This document shows, in pieces, positions 5,257 to 9,033 of a stretch of DNA of 9,033 nucleotides. The notes beneath the pieces are model-generated. The model searched no databases. It had not been told where the DNA came from and was given only the letters and a program-made list of their open reading frames with translations. This DNA is from an uncultured Clostridia bacterium (lineage in GTDB: Bacteria > Bacillota > Clostridia > Oscillospirales > Oscillospiraceae). Position 1 is the first letter of the stretch. Each line of letters starts with the position of its first letter. Location: positions 1 through 9,033 of the forward strand of contig CAMEMX010000054.1 of assembly GCA_945927915.1 (NCBI GenBank), in the 5' to 3' direction. Both the position numbers and the translations under genes were made by a program.

Positions 5257-6798
5257 GTGAAATGTGTAAATTGCGGCCGGGATAACCCGGCGGAGAGCAA
5301 ATATTGCAGCGGCTGCGGGCAGCCGCTTGCGCAGCAGATCCCCGATTCCCAAAAGCCCTCCGGGGCGACGCAGGCGGAGAAGTACGCCGCAAAAAGCGCC
5401 GGAAAGAAGCGTCGCATCGCCGCGCTGTGCGGCGTGTGGTCGGTCGCGCTGCTCGCCCTGCTGATATTGTTATTCTGCAGACATAACGAGAAAAACGACT
5501 TGCTTCAATCCGCAGGAAAAGAGCCGCCATTCTCCCAGAATCCGGAGGAAACGGCAGAGGGCGACGGAAGCCGATTGGACAACGATCATTCAGCAAGCTC
5601 GCCGCAGAATTCAGAGCCAACGTCGGTGTCTTCCGGCAAAGCCGAAGAGAAGCCGGAAGACCACGGGGAATCAACGAGCATATACTCCGAAAGCGGCGAG
5701 ATGACAGAGCTGACAACAAGCAGCACTTATGACGAGAGCAATATTCTCGACAGCGGCACCTGCGGGGATAATCTAAGCTGGCAGCTTGACAGCAGCGGCA
5801 CACTAACGATTTCCGGCAGCGGTGCAATGTGGGATTATGATTCTGAGCAGCCGAACAAAAGCCCCTGGAGCGCAAGTGCCGACAAAATCGGAAGATTGGT
5901 TATCTACGATGGTGTTACATATATCGGGACATGGGCGTTTCAGGAGCTAAGAAATTTGAAACGCGTGGATATTCCCGCAAGTGTAACCCTTGTCGGCTGG
6001 GGTGCGTTTGGAAAATGCACGGGTTTGGAAGAGGTATATATCACCGAAGGCTTGCAGAGCCTTTCCGGATCCGTGTTTATTGAGTGCAGCAGCTTAAAAA
6101 AAGTTGCGCTGCCAAGCAGCCTTGAGAGCATCGGGATGTTTGCTTTCTGCGCCTGCGAAGCGATGACAGAGGTAGTCATTCCGAAAAATGTGACCAGCAT
6201 TGGTGAGGGGGCATTTTCAAACTGCACAGGCTTGCAGCGGATCATCGTTGCCGAGGGGAACCAACGCTTTGCCGTTGATTCGCAGGGCGTGCTGATGGAT
6301 ATGAGCCAAACAACGGTCTATGCGTGTCCCGCTGACAACCGTTCGTGCGCTGTCCCGGAAGGTGTTTCCGACATTATGCCATATGCTTTTCTCGGATGTA
6401 AACGGCTGGAAGAAATAACGCTGCCGGGAACACTCAGAAATATTGGGCTTAGTGCTTTTGCGGGCTGTGTTGCTCTCCGAGATATTGAGATCCCGAATGG
6501 TGTTGTGTGTATTCCGCAAAGCGCATTTCGTGGCTGTACTGCGCTGACAACGGTTCTTCTGCCAGAGAGCGTAACAGAAATTGGCTGGTGTGCTTTTGAG
6601 GAATGCGTATCACTGAAGGCAATCTATTTCTGCGGTGATATGCCGGTTATAGACGAAGAAGCTTTTGTTGTCTTCAAAGACAATGGAACTGCCAGCAGCT
6701 CGCTGTATGTTACTCTTTACTACGTCAAGGGAAAGAACGGGTGGCCAGCATCGTATTGGAACGGCTATCCTACAGCAACGTGGGACGGTCCGCGATAA
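5257..6798 (+). CDS. Zinc ribbon/TM anchor fused to BspA-type leucine-rich-repeat outer domain
   Basis: GTG at 5257 is preferred (513 residues) because its alignment with the next gene, which starts with ATG at the same point, is exact, and AAGGA lies about 11 bases before it. ATG at 5233 is in frame but has no ribosome site. The zinc ribbon has Cys3, 6, 17 and 20; a linker and basic KKRR (50-53) lead to a membrane helix (about 54-74). A Ser/Glu-rich stalk (about 76-160) carries the cap CGDNLSWQLDSSGTLTISG (169-187), then BspA-like LRRs (about 218-470) with the repeating pattern of L..I.IP..V..IG..AF..C. Such repeats occur in surface proteins that bind host or microbial partners. The first 193 bases of homology to the next gene are identical, but the outer domain is unrelated. 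From about 5463 the GC content falls well below the neighbours, which suggests the LRR part has a different origin. Confidence 0.85.
   Translation: MKCVNCGRDNPAESKYCSGCGQPLAQQIPDSQKPSGATQAEKYAAKSAGKKRRIAALCGVWSVALLALLILLFCRHNEKNDLLQSAGKEPPFSQNPEETAEGDGSRLDNDHSASSPQNSEPTSVSSGKAEEKPEDHGESTSIYSESGEMTELTTSSTYDESNILDSGTCGDNLSWQLDSSGTLTISGSGAMWDYDSEQPNKSPWSASADKIGRLVIYDGVTYIGTWAFQELRNLKRVDIPASVTLVGWGAFGKCTGLEEVYITEGLQSLSGSVFIECSSLKKVALPSSLESIGMFAFCACEAMTEVVIPKNVTSIGEGAFSNCTGLQRIIVAEGNQRFAVDSQGVLMDMSQTTVYACPADNRSCAVPEGVSDIMPYAFLGCKRLEEITLPGTLRNIGLSAFAGCVALRDIEIPNGVVCIPQSAFRGCTALTTVLLPESVTEIGWCAFEECVSLKAIYFCGDMPVIDEEAFVVFKDNGTASSSLYVTLYYVKGKNGWPASYWNGYPTATWDGPR
5270..5462 (+). repeat. 193-bp perfect direct repeat, copy 1 (zinc ribbon-linker-TM module)
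   Basis: Every base from 5270 to 5462 matches 6892 to 7084 (offset 1622). The block encodes residues 5 to about 69 of both proteins: most of the zinc ribbon, the linker, KKRR and most of the membrane helix. Identity stops abruptly at 5463/7085 within the helix. Upstream the match breaks at 5269/6891, with scattered similarity back through the start codon. Identity at silent sites means a very recent duplication or gene conversion. Confidence 0.95.
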
Positions 6799-6878
6799 AA
6801 TCGTTTGATCGCCTTGCATCCGAAAATGATTCCATGATGAAACGGAATCGGAAGAAACTTTTATACGGAGCCAATGGT
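6799..6878 (+). other. 80-base gap between the two paralogous-anchor genes
   Basis: This is the widest gap within the operon. It contains a weak inverted repeat, GATTCC (6828-6833) and GGAATC (6844-6849), with a ten-base loop and no following T run, so it is not a convincing terminator. Bases 6844-6858 (GGAATCGGAAGAAAC) resemble 5243-5256 (GGATCGGTAGAAAC) in front of the first anchor copy. This suggests the duplicated stretch once included some leader sequence. CGGAG at 6866-6870 is the ribosome site for the next gene. Confidence 0.5.
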
Positions 6879-8354
6879 ATGAAATGCTTATATTGCGGCC
6901 GGGATAACCCGGCGGAGAGCAAATATTGCAGCGGCTGCGGGCAGCCGCTTGCGCAGCAGATCCCCGATTCCCAAAAGCCCTCCGGGGCGACGCAGGCGGA
7001 GAAGTACGCCGCAAAAAGCGCCGGAAAGAAGCGTCGCATCGCCGCGCTGTGCGGCGTGTGGTCGGTCGCGCTGCTCGCCCTGCTTGCGCTGCTGGTCAGC
7101 CGGAGCGCCATGAAAAAAGACGCGCAGGAGCCGTCGACCGCGTTGGCTGCCTCCACCGAGGCTACGCAGGCTACCGCGGCGGCGCAGCCTGCCCCTGCGG
7201 AATGGTCCGGGTGGGTCGACGAGCTGCCGGCGGGCGTTTCGGACGGGCAATATGAAATCGAAACGCAGACGCTTTACCGTTCCAGAGAAAAGGAAACGAC
7301 CACGGCCTCGCAGGAGCTGCTCCCCGGCTGGGAGCTGAGCAGCGTCTCCAAGGGCGACGGCAGCTTCGGCGCGTGGAGCGAGTGGAGCCCCGACGCCGTT
7401 TCCGCAACGCGCGAACGGGAGGTGGAGACGCAGACACGCTACCGCTACCGCAACCGGGAGACGACGACCTCCGCGTCCTCCGCCCTGAGCGGCTGGACGC
7501 AGTATGATGTCTCCTACGCCTGGAGCGATTACGGCGCATGGTCGGACTGGTCAACGGGCTACGTCTCCTCAAGCGACAGCCGCATGGTCGAGTCAAAAAC
7601 CCAGTATCGCTGCCGCGACATCTCCTATGTTCAGAGGTACACGGACTGGAGCGGCTGGAGCGGATGGCAGAGCGAGCCCGTTTCCTCGGACGCTCTGACC
7701 GACGTGCAGACGCGCACGGTATACGGCTACTACTGGTACCAATGCCCCAACTGCGGCGCCCATATGCACGGCTGGGGCTTCACCTGCCCAACCTGGGCAG
7801 GCGGCTGCGGCAAAGCGCGGCTGGAATCCGAGCACTGGCACACGCTGTGGAGCACGACGCCGCCCAGCAGCGTTAGCTTCGGCGACTGGTACGGGACCAC
7901 CCATTATTATGCTTATGTGGACGGCGTGCTGGTGTTCCGGTGGGATTACGGCAATCCCGGCCCGCAGACGCAGTACAGCTACCGCACCCGCTCGACCTAC
8001 CAAGAGACAAACTACGGCTCGTGGTCCGGCTGGGGCGACGCCTATTACAGCAGCTCCCCCACGCGGGAGGTCGAAAGCAGGACGGTCTACCGGTATTGCG
8101 ACCGCGCGCAGACCGCGACCTACCATTTTTACCGCTGGACGGACTGGAGCGGCTGGTCGACCACGGAGGCCTTCGCCAACAACGACCGCCAGGTCGAGAC
8201 GGCGACCTATTATCGTTATCGGGACAAGGAGTATGAGCCGGTGTATTATTTCATCCGCTGGACGGACTGGAGCGAATGGAGCACCGACGTGATCTCGGCA
8301 AGCGACACGGTCGATGTCGAGCTGAAGCAGCAATACCGCTACCGGCTGAAATGA
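6879..8354 (+). CDS. Zinc ribbon/TM anchor fused to WSxWS-repeat outer domain
   Basis: ATG at 6879 with CGGAG eight bases upstream gives 491 residues. A longer in-frame start at 6741 lies inside the preceding gene and is not supported. The N-terminus has the zinc ribbon (Cys3, 6, 17, 20) and membrane helix (about 54-74), identical at DNA level to the gene before. An Ala/Thr-rich stalk (about 81-107) follows. The outer part (108-491) is built of about seven repeats of roughly 30 residues with the pattern WSxWS...V..(S/T)..REVE(T/S)xTxYRYR(D/N)(K/R). Between repeats four and five lies an insert with two Cys pairs (Cys289/292 and Cys303/310) plus His residues, which looks like a second metal-binding knuckle outside the cell. 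WSxW-type motifs recall thrombospondin type-1 repeats, but the usual cysteines are missing. I know similar Trp/Tyr/Arg repeats from Clostridial surface proteins of unknown role. The ligand is unknown. Confidence 0.85.
   Translation: MKCLYCGRDNPAESKYCSGCGQPLAQQIPDSQKPSGATQAEKYAAKSAGKKRRIAALCGVWSVALLALLALLVSRSAMKKDAQEPSTALAASTEATQATAAAQPAPAEWSGWVDELPAGVSDGQYEIETQTLYRSREKETTTASQELLPGWELSSVSKGDGSFGAWSEWSPDAVSATREREVETQTRYRYRNRETTTSASSALSGWTQYDVSYAWSDYGAWSDWSTGYVSSSDSRMVESKTQYRCRDISYVQRYTDWSGWSGWQSEPVSSDALTDVQTRTVYGYYWYQCPNCGAHMHGWGFTCPTWAGGCGKARLESEHWHTLWSTTPPSSVSFGDWYGTTHYYAYVDGVLVFRWDYGNPGPQTQYSYRTRSTYQETNYGSWSGWGDAYYSSSPTREVESRTVYRYCDRAQTATYHFYRWTDWSGWSTTEAFANNDRQVETATYYRYRDKEYEPVYYFIRWTDWSEWSTDVISASDTVDVELKQQYRYRLK
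6892..7084 (+). repeat. 193-bp perfect direct repeat, copy 2 (zinc ribbon-linker-TM module)
   Basis: This is the second copy of the block at 5270-5462, in the same orientation and the same reading phase relative to its gene. Recombination between the copies would delete 1622 bases, namely the LRR outer domain plus one anchor, and leave an intact in-frame gene joining the upstream start to the WSxWS outer domain. In this copy the GC-rich composition continues without a break into the outer domain, so this gene looks like the resident version. Confidence 0.95.
7200..8351 (+). repeat. Array of about seven WSxWS...VExxTxYRYR protein repeats
   Basis: Units begin near residues 108, 165, 220, 256, 381, 422 and 463 of the protein starting at 6879. 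A strongly degenerate stretch and the two-Cys-pair insert lie between the fourth and fifth units (about 288-370). Each unit starts with a W-S-x-W pair and ends with Y-R-x-R or a variant. At DNA level the last two units are closest: the 20-mer at 8132-8151 recurs exactly at 8255-8274, a 123-base (41-codon) step, which suggests recent internal duplication there. The other units have diverged. Confidence 0.8.
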
Positions 8355-8391
8355 CACCGGAGCGAGAGGAAGCAAAAGGGAGGAAATGATG

Positions 8392-9033
8392 ATGATCTGT
8401 TCAAAATGCGGCGCATATGTGGAGGAGGGGTGCAGATTCTGCCAGGACTGCGGCGCAAAAATGTCCGCCCCGTCGGCAGCTCCCGCCGGAAAGCTGAAGA
8501 TCCGGATGGGAGGCGGTACAGCGGGGACGGGCGCCGGACAAGCCGGCGCGTCAAGCGCTTCCCCGTCCGCTTCCGCGCCGAAGACCGCCGCCTTTTCCGC
8601 CGCACCCCCGGTCACGCCGCCTGCCCCGCCCCCGGTCACGCCGCCCCCTGCGGCGTCAGCGCCGTTTGCGCCGCCTCCCGCGGCAGCTCCTGCGGCAGCT
8701 TATCTGCCTGTGCAGAATTCCCGCTTTGACGGCACCCTTCTCGGCTTCCTCGGCGTGACCCTGGTCACCAACTTTTTGAGCCTCATCACTCTGGGGCTCG
8801 CGTTCCCATGGCTGTGGTGCTACAAACAGCGCTGGATCTATGAGCACACCTGCATCAACGGCTACCGTCTGTATTTTGACGGCAGAGGCGTCCAGCTCAT
8901 CGGCAAATGGCTGCTGTGGCTGCTGCTGACGATCATCACGCTGACGCTGTTCGCCTTCTGGATCCCGTTGCAGCTCAAGAAATGGGAGATCAAGCACGTC
9001 TCGATCAGCGGCATGGTCATCAATCCCCGCTGA
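8392..9033 (+). CDS. Zinc ribbon/Pro-Ala linker/DUF898-like membrane protein
   Basis: Three ATG codons stand in tandem at 8386, 8389 and 8392. GGGAGG ends at 8383, so only 8392 (eight bases away) has ideal spacing, and it gives the same MxCxxC opening as the other ribbons; 8386 would add two Met. The protein is 213 residues and its stop falls on the last base of the window. It has a zinc ribbon (Cys3, 6, 17, 20), then a long Pro/Ala/Ser linker (about 26-105). A C-terminal part has two membrane helices (about 115-138 and 166-190) separated by a loop with YKQRW, Tyr/His and the sequence INGYRLYFDG. The C-terminal part resembles DUF898 (YjgN-like) membrane proteins, where an FxGxGxELF-type start and a GxRFxY loop recur, but here it is a single short unit. 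Function is unknown. It is the last operon gene visible, and nothing shows whether more follow. Confidence 0.82.
   Translation: MICSKCGAYVEEGCRFCQDCGAKMSAPSAAPAGKLKIRMGGGTAGTGAGQAGASSASPSASAPKTAAFSAAPPVTPPAPPPVTPPPAASAPFAPPPAAAPAAAYLPVQNSRFDGTLLGFLGVTLVTNFLSLITLGLAFPWLWCYKQRWIYEHTCINGYRLYFDGRGVQLIGKWLLWLLLTIITLTLFAFWIPLQLKKWEIKHVSISGMVINPR
8605..8645 (+). repeat. Short tandem repeat in the Pro-rich linker
   Basis: The 17-mer CCCCCGGTCACGCCGCC occurs at 8605-8621 and again at 8629-8645, a 24-base step that encodes PPVTPP twice. A step of eight codons keeps the frame. Slippage here would lengthen or shorten the flexible linker without harming the zinc ribbon or the membrane part. Confidence 0.7.

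Noticed and set aside
4826..5875. Minus-strand open frame of 349 codons opposite the kinase and LRR genes
   Set aside because: It is Arg/Ser/Cys-rich low-complexity sequence typical of antisense shadow, and it conflicts with clear kinase motifs on the plus strand.
6828..6849. Inverted repeat GATTCC/GGAATC as a terminator between the two anchor genes
   Set aside because: The stem has only six pairs, a ten-base loop and no T run; the operon most likely reads through.
6741..6878. 46-codon N-terminal extension of the WSxWS gene
   Set aside because: It overlaps the end of the LRR gene. The zinc-ribbon start at 6879 has CGGAG upstream and matches the MxCxxC opening of its relatives.
7200..8351. 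CRISPR array or DNA satellite
   Set aside because: The repeats are at protein level within a continuous reading frame, with diverged DNA and no uniform repeat/spacer pattern.
7593..8639. Minus-strand open frame of 348 codons across the end of the WSxWS gene and into the last gene
   Set aside because: It lies opposite two well-supported genes with ribosome sites, has the biased Ala/Gly/Val/Arg/Pro content of a GC-rich antisense shadow, and shows no domain.

Overview
The window looks like a GC-rich member of the Clostridia, most likely an Oscillospiraceae/Ruminococcaceae-type gut Firmicute. The grounds are strong GGAGG ribosome sites (one before a TTG start), a BspA-type leucine-rich-repeat surface protein, many short zinc-ribbon membrane proteins, and a divergent promoter region with LytTR-like direct repeats. 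This placement is inferred from style; no marker gene is present.

Layout: bases 1-318 hold the 5' part of a minus-strand membrane protein, possibly the sensor half of an AgrC-like GHKL histidine kinase. Bases 319-574 are a divergent control region with three copies of a repeat and candidate promoters in both directions. From 575 to 9033 there are nine plus-strand genes with gaps of 80 bases or less and two 4-base overlaps, so they are probably one operon. In order they are: a four-helix membrane protein (575-1123); a small protein with an N-terminal helix and a C-terminal zinc ribbon (1148-1450); a zinc ribbon/TM/coiled coil/Ig-like protein (1465-2439); a vWA protein (2491-3255); a PP2C-type phosphatase (3252-4205); a Ser/Thr protein kinase (4202-5230); a zinc ribbon/TM/BspA-LRR protein (5257-6798); a zinc ribbon/TM/WSxWS-repeat protein (6879-8354); and a zinc ribbon/Pro-Ala linker/DUF898-like membrane protein (8392-9033).

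How it may work: the central vWA-PP2C-kinase trio is translationally coupled and resembles the TerY-P triad known from Ter-type stress-response loci, but no TerD-family gene is visible. In described TerY-P triads a zinc ribbon is associated with the kinase. Here five separate zinc ribbons with identical Cys spacing (C-x2-C-x10-C-x2-C) sit on the predicted cytoplasmic side of membrane-anchored proteins whose outer parts differ completely. My working model is an envelope-linked phosphorylation switch: the outer domains sense or bind something, and the cytoplasmic zinc ribbons or linkers link to the kinase/phosphatase/vWA core.

The most striking DNA feature is a perfect 193-bp direct repeat (5270-5462 and 6892-7084). 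It encodes the same zinc ribbon, linker and most of the TM helix at the start of two adjacent genes whose outer domains are unrelated. The LRR part that follows the first copy is visibly lower in GC than the rest. This points to recent grafting or swapping of outer domains onto a constant anchor. No RNA genes, insertion sequences, CRISPR arrays or convincing terminators were seen.
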